From JANXMY01 sp965246745 (GTDB lineage: Bacteria > Armatimonadota > Armatimonadia > Armatimonadales > Capsulimonadaceae): 64,000 nt of DNA. Position numbers and translations under genes: made by a program. The notes under the pieces were generated by a model. That model was given only the letters and a program-made list of their open reading frames with translations, was not told the DNA's origin and searched no databases. Below are positions 15,844-24,402 of this stretch, piece by piece (positions within the stretch are counted from its first letter, which is position 1; the number at the start of each line of letters is the position of its first letter). The DNA is taken from contig OZ251980.1 of the NCBI GenBank assembly GCA_965246745.1, forward strand, positions 2,294,001-2,358,000. The letters are read 5' to 3'.

Positions 15844-16440
15844 ATGCCGAAACCCATTTTTACGCCTGCCGGGGAGCGCTTCCATCGCCCCGGCAAAATC
15901 GTCACGCTCGGGCACTATTACCCTCACGGAAAAGCCGCCGACGCCCGGCGAGTGAGGGAAAGCCGCGCGGAGTACAATGCCGGGGTGGTTGAAGGCAACG
16001 CGGCGTGGACACGGCTGATGGACGCATTGGCGAAAGACCGGCAGTGGCCGCAGAAGCGCTTGTTCGCGCTGCTCGACCCGCTGCTGTCGCCGGGCATCGC
16101 GCTGGCCGTTGTCCCGCCGCACCGGGCGTACCAGGCGTTCTGGCCGCTGCGGACCCTGGCGCAAGCGCTGGCCGCAAACGGGCGGGTGGACGCGACTTCG
16201 TGCCTGGTCCGGCACACGACCATTCGGCGGATTGTCTACGGCGGCCCGTCCACCCGCGCTCTGCACCGGCAGACGATTGGGGCGGAGAATGCCGAGCTGT
16301 TCGCGGGAAAATCGGTGCTGCTGCTCGACGATATTGCAAAAAGCGGGGCAAGCCTCATCGCCTGCCGCGAGCTGCTGCTCGATGCCGGCGCGGCGGCCGT
16401 GCAGGCGATGGCCGTGGGCCGGGTCATCGCGGCGGAATAG
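15844..16440 (+). CDS. ComF-like phosphoribosyltransferase-domain protein
   Basis: A 198-residue protein whose C-terminal half is a type I phosphoribosyltransferase domain: the PRPP loop VLLLDDIAKSGASLIAC (about residues 157-173) and the preceding ALAVVPPH. The N-terminal half is unlike the zinc-finger start of classical ComF, but the length and motif order fit that group, linked to DNA uptake or to unknown nucleotide metabolism. It is divergent from the structured RNA and convergent with the lipoprotein gene. Confidence 0.7.
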   Translation: MPKPIFTPAGERFHRPGKIVTLGHYYPHGKAADARRVRESRAEYNAGVVEGNAAWTRLMDALAKDRQWPQKRLFALLDPLLSPGIALAVVPPHRAYQAFWPLRTLAQALAANGRVDATSCLVRHTTIRRIVYGGPSTRALHRQTIGAENAELFAGKSVLLLDDIAKSGASLIACRELLLDAGAAAVQAMAVGRVIAAE

Positions 16441-16445
16441 ATTGC

Positions 16446-16805
16446 TTACTCGACTTTCCGCTGCTTTTCCTCGATGATGTTGGTCAGGACTTCGCCGCCG
16501 ATCCGGCCTTCGGGGCGGACCGTGCCTTTGAGGCCGACTTTGTCGCCTTCGCGGGGAGCGCCCGCCCGGCTGAGTACCCATGTCTGCCCGGTGCCGTCGC
16601 TGATCCGGTACGCGGCGATATTTGTAATGCCGAGCGGCAGCTCATAGACTTTGGTGACTTCACCGGCGACGGTCACGTCTTTGCCGGCATAGGCCGCCGG
16701 GTTCGACGCGATGTCGCGGAGCTTGTCGGTATGCTCATTGCACCCGGTCAGCAGCCCGGCAAGCAGGGCGGCGCAGACGAACAGGTGTTTTCCTAGTAAT
16801 TTCAT
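16446..16805 (-). CDS. Small lipoprotein with OB-fold-like domain
   Basis: A 119-residue lipoprotein: positively charged start MKLLGKHLF, hydrophobic stretch and lipobox LTGC with Cys22 as the lipidated residue. The mature part (AGKDVTVAGEVTKVYELPLG, then WVLSRAGAPREGDKVGLKGT) alternates short beta strands as in OB-fold proteins. ATG 16805 is chosen because it gives a proper signal peptide and is preceded by AAGGAAA. It is convergent with the comF-like gene, six bases apart. Function unknown. Confidence 0.8.
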   Translation of the reverse strand: MKLLGKHLFVCAALLAGLLTGCNEHTDKLRDIASNPAAYAGKDVTVAGEVTKVYELPLGITNIAAYRISDGTGQTWVLSRAGAPREGDKVGLKGTVRPEGRIGGEVLTNIIEEKQRKVE

Positions 16806-16988
16806 GGGGATTGTTTCCTTTATTTCTTGTTTGTTTCGGCAGTTTCCATCGCAAGCATAGGGGTTTGTGACGAGTTTACCGAGTGCGTGGTTCCCAAAAA
16901 AATTATCGGGAAAAACGCAAAACCGGGGAACTTTTGTTTTCGTGCAAACGCTGTTGCAGGTGAAATACACCCCAGGAGGCTTCATTTT

Positions 16989-17237
16989 ATGAAGACAGTC
17001 AGCCAGATTCTCGCCGCCGTCGCCGTCGCCACCCTTGTCGTTCCTGCTATCGCGCAGACGACCCCGATGTCCAAGCCCATGTCTAAGCCCATGATGTCCG
17101 GCAAAAAGCCGATGATGTCCGGCAAATCCATGATGCACGGCAAAAAGCCCATGATGCACGGCAAATCCATGATGAAGCCCGGCATGAAGCCGATGACCCA
17201 CTCGACCATGAAGCCGATGGGCAAGCCCACCATGTAA
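16989..17237 (+). CDS. Secreted Met/Lys/Pro-repeat protein
   Basis: An 82-residue protein with a signal peptide (MKTVSQILAAVAVATLVVPA, cleavage near AIAQ) followed by about 55 residues made of short repeats of the type MSGKKPM, MMHGKSM and KPMTHST. Met makes up roughly a third of the mature chain, with several His and no Cys, a composition seen in exported copper- or silver-binding peptides. AGGAGG at 16974-16979 precedes the ATG. It is followed by a strong terminator, so it is a single-gene transcript. Confidence 0.85.
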   Translation: MKTVSQILAAVAVATLVVPAIAQTTPMSKPMSKPMMSGKKPMMSGKSMMHGKKPMMHGKSMMKPGMKPMTHSTMKPMGKPTM

Positions 17238-17263
17238 TTCCTGCCCTCGTGCAGAACCGAAAA

Positions 17264-17307
17264 CGCCCCGGCCCATGCTTAAACGCATCGGCCGGGGCGC
17301 TGTTTTT
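17264..17307. terminator. Bidirectional terminator
   Basis: A 10-bp stem CGCCCCGGCC/GGCCGGGGCG (17264-17273 with 17290-17299) is followed by six T residues on the plus strand. It lies between the Met-rich gene and the convergent oxidoreductase gene. Confidence 0.85.
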
Positions 17308-17313
17308 TCGGGG

Positions 17314-18324
17314 CTACCTGCGCCGGCGGGCAATCACCGCTTCGGTCGCTTCCCGCGCAATCTGCGTCGCCCGCAGGCCGTCAAACCCCGTCGGCAAGTC
17401 CGCCCGATCCCCCGTTTCCAGCGCTTTGGCCCACGCGGCGTACATGCCCTCAAAATTCTTCTCGCTTGACCCCGGCAGCCGGTGCGTGCCGTGTTTGGTC
17501 CGCACCTCAAACAGCCAGCCGTCGCGGTCGTAGCGGATCACGCCGTCGGTACCGAGAAGCTGATACGAGAAATGCGAGCGCGGGTCGCGGGCCGTGTGCC
17601 CGTAAGTAAAGCTCATCTCGACCATTGTGTGGGCTTTGTTTTCGTGCTCCATGTGCAGCCAGACGTGGTCGGGGGCGTCGTAGTTTTCGACCCATGACCC
17701 CATCGCCTGAAAGTCCGCGACTTCGGAGCTTGTCCACCACCGGGCCAGATCAATCTGATGCACCCCGCAGTCCACCATCGGCCCGCCCTCGATCATGCGC
17801 CCGTGAAAATACGGGTTCGTGATGATCTCGCCCGCCGATGATACCCGGTCGCGGCCGTGCAGGTTCCAGATATAAACCAGCCGCAGGGTGCGGACTTCGC
17901 CGACCGCGCCTTCCGCCACCAGCTTTTTGATGGCCTGCGCGACCCCGCTGTACCGATAACAAAACCCCGTCGCCAGCATCAGCCCGGCGGAGTCCATCGT
18001 CTCGATCATCGAAGCCGCGTCGTCATCGGTCATCGCCAGCGGCTTTTCGCAGAGCACGGGAAAGCCGTACCGCGCCGCTTCCTGCACGTTCTGAAGATGC
18101 GCCGGAGCGGCCGACGCCACGACCACGGCGTCAATGCCCGACTCAAAAAACATCGAGCTGATTGTGTACCCATGCGGGATGCCGTATTTATGCTGCAAGC
18201 CGTAAGCATGGTCCGGGTTCGGGTCATACACCGCCCAGGCTTCCAATCCCTGCGTCGCTAAGATTGCCGGGAGGTGCCCGTACTCGGCAATCATCCCGCA
18301 TCCCATCAATCCGATTTTCTTCAT
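17314..18324 (-). CDS. Gfo/Idh/MocA-family oxidoreductase
   Basis: A 336-residue NAD(P)-dependent sugar/inositol-type dehydrogenase. The N-terminal Rossmann fold starts KKIGLMGCGMIAEYGHLPAI, with the conserved CEKPLAMT motif (about residue 93) that contacts the cofactor, and the C-terminal domain carries GGPMVDCGVHQIDLARWW, including the catalytic-region Asp and His. Substrate unknown. It is a monocistronic gene between terminators; a second paralogue is at 54263. Confidence 0.93.
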   Translation of the reverse strand: MKKIGLMGCGMIAEYGHLPAILATQGLEAWAVYDPNPDHAYGLQHKYGIPHGYTISSMFFESGIDAVVVASAAPAHLQNVQEAARYGFPVLCEKPLAMTDDDAASMIETMDSAGLMLATGFCYRYSGVAQAIKKLVAEGAVGEVRTLRLVYIWNLHGRDRVSSAGEIITNPYFHGRMIEGGPMVDCGVHQIDLARWWTSSEVADFQAMGSWVENYDAPDHVWLHMEHENKAHTMVEMSFTYGHTARDPRSHFSYQLLGTDGVIRYDRDGWLFEVRTKHGTHRLPGSSEKNFEGMYAAWAKALETGDRADLPTGFDGLRATQIAREATEAVIARRRR

Positions 18325-18436
18325 AAACGGTCTTCATCACAATCCAAAGTGATAGTAATCCTTACGCTGACTTTTATTATGGCGTATCGCGGCGCGTTTC
18401 GTACAACCCGAGACGGCACTGAAAGTGCCGGTCTTC

Positions 18437-20281
18437 CTATTCCACCGTCACCGATTTGGCGAGGTTGCGCGGCTGGTCTATCTCGCGGCCCAGCTCCGAG
18501 GCGATATAGTACGCCAAAAGCTGCATCGGGACAATCGAAAGCACGGGCATGAACGTGTCATGGGTGGCGGGGACGCGCAGAACCGTGTCCACAAAGTTTT
18601 CGTCCAGCCCCTCGTCGCCGCTCTTGACAATGCCGAGCGCCGCGCCGTCGCGGGCGCGGACTTCTTTCACCGACGACTGAATTTTGTCGTAGAGCGCGGA
18701 CTGAGTCGCCAGACACACGACCGAGACGCCCGGCTCGACCAATGCCAGCGGGCCGTGCTTCAGCTCGCCGGCGGCGTAGGCTTCAGCATGAATATACGAG
18801 ACTTCTTTGAGCTTCAGCGCCCCTTCTTGTGCCACGGCGTAATCGAAGCCGCGCCCGAGAAAGAAAAACGACGATGACTGCGCCAGCAGCTTGGCGGCGG
18901 CCTGCACGGCGCTTGTGTCGGCAAGTATCTCGGCGACCTGCTCAGGCAGGTTTTGGAGCTGCTCGACATACGCCGCAACCACGCCCGGCCCCAATTTATT
19001 TTCTTCCTGGGCAATAAATAAGCCCAACAAATATAGGCCGATAAGCTGCGTGACATAGGCTTTGGTGGACGCGACGCTGATTTCCGGGCCGGCGTAAGTG
19101 TACAAAACTTCGTCGGCCTCGCGGGCGATGGATGAGCCGACGACGTTCACCACGGCCAGCGTGGTCGCGCCTTTGATTTTGGCTTCTCTTAATGCCGCCA
19201 GCGTGTCGGCGGTCTCGCCGGACTGGGAAATAATAATCGCCAGGGTCTGCGAGTCCACAATCGGGTCGTTGTAGCGAAACTCGCTCGCGACCTGCACTTC
19301 CACCGGGCGGCGTAATAAATGCTCGTAAAAGTTTTTGCCGACCAGCCCGGCATTGTACGCCGTCCCGCAGGCGACGATGACAATGCGGTTGAAATCTAAA
19401 AGTTTTGCGGTCGGCAGGGTCAGCTCGGGAAACGCCACCCCGTGCGTCTCGGTAATCCGCCCGCGCAGGGTGTCCCGGATGGCCTGCGGCTGATCGTAAA
19501 TCTCTTTCAGCATGAAATGGGCGTAGCCGCCTTTTTGCGCTGTGGACACGTCCCACGTCACATGAAAGACTTCCCGGTGCAGCGCTTCGCCCCCAAGCGT
19601 TGACAGCGCCACCCCGTCCGGCGTGATCCGCGCGAAGTCGCCGTCTTCCAGCACATACACGTCCCGCGTGTACCCCATCACGGCGGGGATGTCCGACGCT
19701 AAGAAATTCTCGCCGTCGCCCAGCCCGACAATCAGCGGCGACGCGGTTTTGGCCGCATAAATCGTGTTCGGCTCCTCGGCGGACACGACGCAGACGGCAT
19801 ACGCCCCGGTGACTTCCGACAGCGCCGCCCGAACAGCGGTTTCGAGCGAGCCTGCCGACGCGAGATGCGACTCAATCAGATGCACCAGCACTTCGGTGTC
19901 CGTGTCGCTCGTAAACACATGTCCGGCGTCCGCCAAGCGTTGCTTGAGGCCGAGATAATTTTCAATAATGCCGTTGTGGATCAGCGCAATCCGCCCGGTG
20001 CAGTCGAGGTGAGGATGAGCGTTGACATCGTTGGGCCGCCCGTGGGTCGCCCAGCGCGTGTGCGCGATGACCGTCCCGCCCGATTTATCGAGGCCGTTCA
20101 GCGCCGCTTCCAGATTGCCCAGCTTGCCCTTTTTTTTGAGCACCGTCACGGCATCCTCGCCGGGCCGGACCACCGCGACCCCCGCCGAGTCGTACCCCCG
20201 GTACTCCAATCGCTTCAAGCTGTCCAGCGTCAGCCGCACGCTGCCCGCTCGTCCCCCGACATATCCTGTAATCCCGCACAT
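18437..20281 (-). CDS. glmS: Glutamine-fructose-6-phosphate aminotransferase
   Basis: GlmS makes glucosamine-6-phosphate from fructose-6-phosphate and glutamine, the first step toward UDP-GlcNAc. The 614-residue length is normal. ATG 20281 gives the required N-terminal catalytic Cys (MCGITGYVG); the glutaminase domain includes HTRWATHGRPNDVNAHPH, and two SIS domains follow (VACGTAYNAGLVGKNFYE, SQSGETADTLAALREAK). The C-terminus ends PRNLAKSVTVE as expected. A TATACT box lies at complement 20315-20320. I see no glmS ribozyme in the short leader. Confidence 0.97.
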   Translation of the reverse strand: MCGITGYVGGRAGSVRLTLDSLKRLEYRGYDSAGVAVVRPGEDAVTVLKKKGKLGNLEAALNGLDKSGGTVIAHTRWATHGRPNDVNAHPHLDCTGRIALIHNGIIENYLGLKQRLADAGHVFTSDTDTEVLVHLIESHLASAGSLETAVRAALSEVTGAYAVCVVSAEEPNTIYAAKTASPLIVGLGDGENFLASDIPAVMGYTRDVYVLEDGDFARITPDGVALSTLGGEALHREVFHVTWDVSTAQKGGYAHFMLKEIYDQPQAIRDTLRGRITETHGVAFPELTLPTAKLLDFNRIVIVACGTAYNAGLVGKNFYEHLLRRPVEVQVASEFRYNDPIVDSQTLAIIISQSGETADTLAALREAKIKGATTLAVVNVVGSSIAREADEVLYTYAGPEISVASTKAYVTQLIGLYLLGLFIAQEENKLGPGVVAAYVEQLQNLPEQVAEILADTSAVQAAAKLLAQSSSFFFLGRGFDYAVAQEGALKLKEVSYIHAEAYAAGELKHGPLALVEPGVSVVCLATQSALYDKIQSSVKEVRARDGAALGIVKSGDEGLDENFVDTVLRVPATHDTFMPVLSIVPMQLLAYYIASELGREIDQPRNLAKSVTVE

Positions 20282-20395
20282 AAAATAACATCCCCCGCGC
20301 TGCTCGTTCCCCTCAGTATACCTCAAACACCGCCGCCGCCTTGACGCCCGGTGTTCCGGGCTGCTGTGTGCCGGGTGTTGGCGGCACATGCAAAG

Positions 20396-20430
20396 CCGCC
20401 CCGCAGGCCGGGAGCTGGTCTGCGGGGCGA
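20396..20430. terminator. GC-rich hairpin after the haem peroxidase gene
   Basis: CGCCCCGCAG pairs with CTGCGGGGCG around a 13-base loop, in the gap between the peroxidase stop (20464) and glmS. Only a short T-run follows on the minus strand, so termination would be weak. Confidence 0.45.
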
Positions 20431-20463
20431 AAAAGCGTGCTGCTCACTCAAGAAGCGTTCTGC

Positions 20464-22176
20464 TTACGGGTTCTCTTGAAGGTACTTAACCAGGTTCAAG
20501 AAAATCGGCTGGCCGTTTCCGCCGAGGCGCGGACGCCAGCCGGTCGGGGCGGCATTGACAAACGACTCTTTGTCGTCATCGAGCAAACCGTAAAAGACTT
20601 CGGCGATGATCCGGCCGCCGACCCAGCCGAGCTGCGTCCTCGCGCCGATCCCGTTCAGCATCCTTTCTTCCGGGAACTGATTTTCCGGGCCGACCCCGAA
20701 ATGGTCTACCAGCGGAGCCTGCGCTTCCGCCAGAATATAAAACCAAAGCGGGGTATCCGATTCCAGCCCCGGCGTCGTCAGGCAAATCGGCGTGAATTGA
20801 AACAAGTTGCTTCCGGCGGCGTTTTTGCCGATGTTTACCCGGATGCTGAGCTGGTCCGAAGTCAGAGTCTGAGCTTGATGCAGCCCTTTGCTTCGCAGCA
20901 CTCGCGCGACTTCCTGGCCGCTCTGCACTTTGTAGACATTGCCCCGCAGCAGGTTCAGCAAAGCCAGCGAAGGCCGGTCGTGCGCCGCCGGCGGCACGGC
21001 AGGCGTGGTCGGCGGAAGGGTTCTAGGGGCGATGGCTTCCTCGATCTCGGTGAAAACGCCGCCTTTGGCATCGCTGGTCGGCAGAATGTTCAGCGGCAGC
21101 GCTCCGAGCGGGTCCACGATATTCGTATCGAGCTTGTACGCAAATTGCAGCGGGCCGTTCGGGACGCCTGCGGCCCGCGCCGGAACGGAGTCGACGGGCG
21201 TCTGCGGCGGCGTGTCCGGGAAGAAGCGGCCGAAGTCATCAACCACATGGGTTGCCGGAAGCGGCTTAAAGCCGAGCAGGCTCGGTCCGTTCGGGTCTTG
21301 GTCGCTTCCGGCAAAGATATTGAAAAGCTGCGTGTTGCTGAGCTGATAGCCCTGGCGGACACCCGAGTGGCCGTACCGGAACGCCGCGACGACAAACTCG
21401 CGGGGCAGGTTGCCGCGCTTGTCGGGAGTGTACAGCGCGTAGCGGTGCGCCCGCTCGCCGGGGGAGGCGGCGGTTTTCAAGTTCTGCTGGACATCCGCCC
21501 GCACGATGCGCGGCAGAAAATCTTCCACAACCAAAGTTTGATACGTCCAGCGCACTTCCTCGCGGGCCTTTTCAAACAATGCCGTTCCGGTCAGTGCCGG
21601 GTCTTCCGCGCCGACCGCCTTGACCACAGCATTGTGATAGCGGACAAACAAAAGCTGAAGCTGACCGACAAGAACATTTTCATCGTTGCGCTTGTCGCCG
21701 ATGATCGCCCGCCCGTTGGGGCTGCGAAGGAGGTCCCGGTCGGCCTGCCCGGCAAACAGCCCGGACGTGCTCGTGCTGTTCGTGTCTCCCTCTTTCAGCA
21801 GCAGGGAAGCGCCGTCGCCGTCATACAAAAACGGCTGGGCGTCGGGACCGTCCCCGTACAGCGAGTCAAGGTCGAAGCGCGGGGTCCGCAGATTGGTCGG
21901 CGTGCGCCCCTGCCTGCCGTCGTCGGCAGGGTTCAGTGACGACGTGTTATCGAAGGTCAGGTCGTGGTCAATAAACTGGCCGAAATAAGTGTATCCGGCG
22001 GGAACCCACAAGTTTTCTTCCGGGTCGGGGCCGGTGTGGACGCCGTCCGGCTCGCTTTTCATGCGGGCGGCGAGGTCGAGCAGCAGTGCGGGCAGATAAA
22101 TCTTCTGTCGCAGCGGCAGCATCTCGGTAAACTGCTGTTCGCGGGTTCCAACGGAACCGTGGCCTGAGTCGGGCAT
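20464..22176 (-). CDS. Animal-type haem peroxidase
   Basis: A 570-residue member of the peroxidase-cyclooxygenase superfamily (bacterial peroxicin/peroxidockerin type). The distal site is in TYFGQFIDHDLTFD (about residue 70), followed by TPRFDLDSLYGDGP; the proximal His is in AAFRYGHSGVRQGYQLSN (about residue 270). There is no signal peptide or added domain, so the protein appears cytosolic, which is less usual. AAGGAG precedes ATG 22176. It is a single gene with a TATACT box at complement 22264-22269. It would oxidise halides or phenols with H2O2; substrate unknown. Confidence 0.9.
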   Translation of the reverse strand: MPDSGHGSVGTREQQFTEMLPLRQKIYLPALLLDLAARMKSEPDGVHTGPDPEENLWVPAGYTYFGQFIDHDLTFDNTSSLNPADDGRQGRTPTNLRTPRFDLDSLYGDGPDAQPFLYDGDGASLLLKEGDTNSTSTSGLFAGQADRDLLRSPNGRAIIGDKRNDENVLVGQLQLLFVRYHNAVVKAVGAEDPALTGTALFEKAREEVRWTYQTLVVEDFLPRIVRADVQQNLKTAASPGERAHRYALYTPDKRGNLPREFVVAAFRYGHSGVRQGYQLSNTQLFNIFAGSDQDPNGPSLLGFKPLPATHVVDDFGRFFPDTPPQTPVDSVPARAAGVPNGPLQFAYKLDTNIVDPLGALPLNILPTSDAKGGVFTEIEEAIAPRTLPPTTPAVPPAAHDRPSLALLNLLRGNVYKVQSGQEVARVLRSKGLHQAQTLTSDQLSIRVNIGKNAAGSNLFQFTPICLTTPGLESDTPLWFYILAEAQAPLVDHFGVGPENQFPEERMLNGIGARTQLGWVGGRIIAEVFYGLLDDDKESFVNAAPTGWRPRLGGNGQPIFLNLVKYLQENP

Positions 22177-22574
22177 CGTGTGCTCCTTTTGGTCGGTAGT
22201 GACCGTGCGTGCGCCGGGCCGGCGCGGGGCCGGCTCGGCACAAAAAGTGTGTCTAACTCAAAGAGTATACAGTTCCTTTTTTCTCCGCCGTGTGCGATAA
22301 GTCACACTTCGGCAGTGATCTTTGGCACTGCGCCGAGCGGTGAACCGCACCGGGCGCAGCGCAGGCAAGCCCGGCGTGCGTGAAAACCATCTATGCGCGA
22401 AAACGATCCAGGAAACAGAAAAGGCGGCGGGGAGTGCAGAAGTGCGCCGCAGGGCCATTGTAACAAATGCCCCCGAAGATGTCAATCCCCTTGTGTCTCC
22501 GACAGCTCTAAACCGAGACGCCGCCTTGACGCCCCGTGTTACGAGTGCTACAATAAGCGTGGAGCATTCAAATC
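22177..22574. other. Intergenic region with divergent promoters
   Basis: About 400 bases with no credible gene. It holds the minus-strand -10 box of the peroxidase gene (22264-22269), a GC-rich palindromic stretch around 22213-22240, and on the plus strand TTGACG (22526-22531), 17 bases and TACAAT (22549-22554), a good promoter for the AAA ATPase gene starting at 22575. Confidence 0.7.
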
Positions 22575-23699
22575 ATGCCACTTGTGCTGGACTCACTCGA
22601 AATCAAAAACTTCCGCGCCTTCAAGCATCTGCGAATCGAGAAGCTGGGCCGCGTCAACCTCATCGTCGGCAAAAACAACGTCGGCAAATCCAGTGTGCTG
22701 GACGCTCTAGTACTTTATGCGTGCAGGGGAAATCCCTACATGATTTTTGCTATTCTACGGGATCGCTACGAAATACCAAGCGAGGATGTGCAAGCCAAAC
22801 ATTTTCGCCGAGGTGTAGCCGACGCTCAAGAGCGGGCTTCATATCTTCGATTTTTGTTTCATGGGCGACGAGACATTGCTATCAATACTACAGCATCTAT
22901 AGCAATAGGGCCTGCAAATGCCTCAAACAACAATCTTGTCGTCGGCATACTATGGCCCTTCGACGCAGAATATATTGATACCCAAACCCAGGGTTACACC
23001 GATGTCATAGAGCGCTTGAACAACTCAATACCGCGCATCTCTATAGCGGTTGGCAGTGAGTTCGCTTATCAATTTCCACTTGATCAAGATTATCGTTCAC
23101 GAATTATCCAGACAAGGAGCGATTTGAATCAGCTTAAGTATGTGTTTGTTGGTGCAGACGGTATGCAGTTGACTGACATAGCGTCATTTTGGGATAATGT
23201 CGCTCTTTCTGACCTTGAAAACAATGTTCTAACCTCATTGCAAGTGATAGCACCAGAAGTTTTACACCTGAATTTCGTTGGCAATGAAGGGCCAGGCGGT
23301 GAGCGCATTCCTAAAGTGCGGATAGTGGGCATTGACGGACCAATTCCGCTTCGCAGCATGGGGGAGGGGATGAACCGAATGCTGGGGATTGCGCTGGCCT
23401 TAGTCAATGCCAAAGACGGGATGCTGCTGATTGATGAAGTGGATACGGGGCTGCATTACTCGGTGCTGCCGGATTTGTGGAAGCTGATCTTTGAGGTCGC
23501 GCACCGGCTGAACGTGCAGGTCTTCGCGACTTCGCACAGTTGGGACTGCATTGAAGCGTTCCAGTCGGCGGCGGCAAGCAACACTGAGGAAGAAGGCATA
23601 CTGGTACGGTTGGAAATGCAGGACGGCGAAGTCGTGCCGGTGACGTTCGACGAGCGCATGCTTTCCATTGCGACCCGCGAACACATTGAGGTGCGCTGA
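22575..23699 (+). CDS. AAA15/OLD-like ATPase (probable defence ATPase)
   Basis: A 374-residue ABC-type AAA ATPase like those of OLD, Gabija and PARIS systems. It begins LDSLEIKNFRAFKHLRIE, with Walker A GKNNVGKS (32-39), a poorly conserved middle (50-250), the signature-like RSMGEGMNRMLGIALAL and Walker B GMLLIDEVDTGLH (Asp287, Glu288), then the H-loop FATSHSWDCIEAF. The first ~45 codons and the last ~130 have host-like GC while the middle (about 22720-23330) is AT-richer. The next gene starts two bases after its stop, so the two are one operon. Confidence 0.88.
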   Translation: MPLVLDSLEIKNFRAFKHLRIEKLGRVNLIVGKNNVGKSSVLDALVLYACRGNPYMIFAILRDRYEIPSEDVQAKHFRRGVADAQERASYLRFLFHGRRDIAINTTASIAIGPANASNNNLVVGILWPFDAEYIDTQTQGYTDVIERLNNSIPRISIAVGSEFAYQFPLDQDYRSRIIQTRSDLNQLKYVFVGADGMQLTDIASFWDNVALSDLENNVLTSLQVIAPEVLHLNFVGNEGPGGERIPKVRIVGIDGPIPLRSMGEGMNRMLGIALALVNAKDGMLLIDEVDTGLHYSVLPDLWKLIFEVAHRLNVQVFATSHSWDCIEAFQSAAASNTEEEGILVRLEMQDGEVVPVTFDERMLSIATREHIEVR

Positions 23700-23700
23700 G

Positions 23701-24318
23701 TTGGCCGACAAATACCGACTGCTGGTGGAAGGCAAAGACGACCTAATGGTGCTGTCTGAGATTTTGGATCATCACAGCATCCCGGAGAACTTTCGGATTG
23801 TTGACAAGAAAGGTATCGAAAACCTTCTGAATACGCTGGATGTGGAGCTTGCCGCCGGCGGCTTGGAGCGCCTTGCGATTCTGGTGGACGCGGATACGGA
23901 GCCGGCGCGGCGCTGGGGGCAGATCAGAACTCTCCTGACGGCTTCGGGCTATACCGAGGCGCCGGCGGCCTGGGACGCGGCGGGAACGGTTTTCGAGCAG
24001 AAAAGCAGGCGCATCGGTGTTTGGATCATGCCCGACAATGCGGCGGCGGGAATGCTCGAAGATTTTGTGCAGCGCCTCGCGCCGCCCGAGGATAATTTGC
24101 TGACTTTTGCGGAAGAGTGCGTGGACGAAGTGATTGTTCGTGACCGCCGCTTTCCCCTCAATCAGCGCAGCAAGGCAGTCATCCATACCTGGCTGTCTTG
24201 GCAAAAAGAGCCGGGGACGCCGCTCGGCCTTGCCGTCAAAAACCGTGAGCTGAATGCAGCCTCGCCGGTCGTCCTGCCGCTTTTAGACTGGCTGCGCCGA
24301 ATGTTTGCGACAATTTAA
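23701..24318 (+). CDS. DUF3226 protein, Toprim-like partner of the AAA ATPase
   Basis: A 205-residue DUF3226 protein. The start YRLLVEGKDDLMVL resembles the first acidic motif of Toprim domains and AILVDADTEPARRWGQIR the later D-x-D motif; the family hallmarks GVWIMPDNAAAGMLEDFV and KAVIHTWLSWQKEPGTPLG are present. No other domain. The start is taken as TTG 23701, one base after the ATPase stop, with GAGGTG upstream; TTG 23686 is possible. As a Toprim-like nuclease paired with an AAA15 ATPase it mirrors split OLD and PARIS-type defence modules; the role is inferred. Confidence 0.82.
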   Translation: MADKYRLLVEGKDDLMVLSEILDHHSIPENFRIVDKKGIENLLNTLDVELAAGGLERLAILVDADTEPARRWGQIRTLLTASGYTEAPAAWDAAGTVFEQKSRRIGVWIMPDNAAAGMLEDFVQRLAPPEDNLLTFAEECVDEVIVRDRRFPLNQRSKAVIHTWLSWQKEPGTPLGLAVKNRELNAASPVVLPLLDWLRRMFATI

Positions 24319-24402
24319 GAAAAACGCTGCCTGAGTCAAATCGCCGTCGTCTGCTAAGAAACAGGCCCCCCGCCGGAGCGCGGGCTGGAAGGAAAAAATC
24401 AG

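Noticed and set aside
20282..20389. Possible glmS ribozyme before glmS
   Set aside because: The leader is short and lacks the pseudoknotted core; it contains an ordinary -10 box instead.
20341..21939. A 532-codon plus-strand frame opposite the haem peroxidase
   Set aside because: The peroxidase frame carries distal and proximal His motifs; the opposite frame has none and is Arg/Gln-rich.
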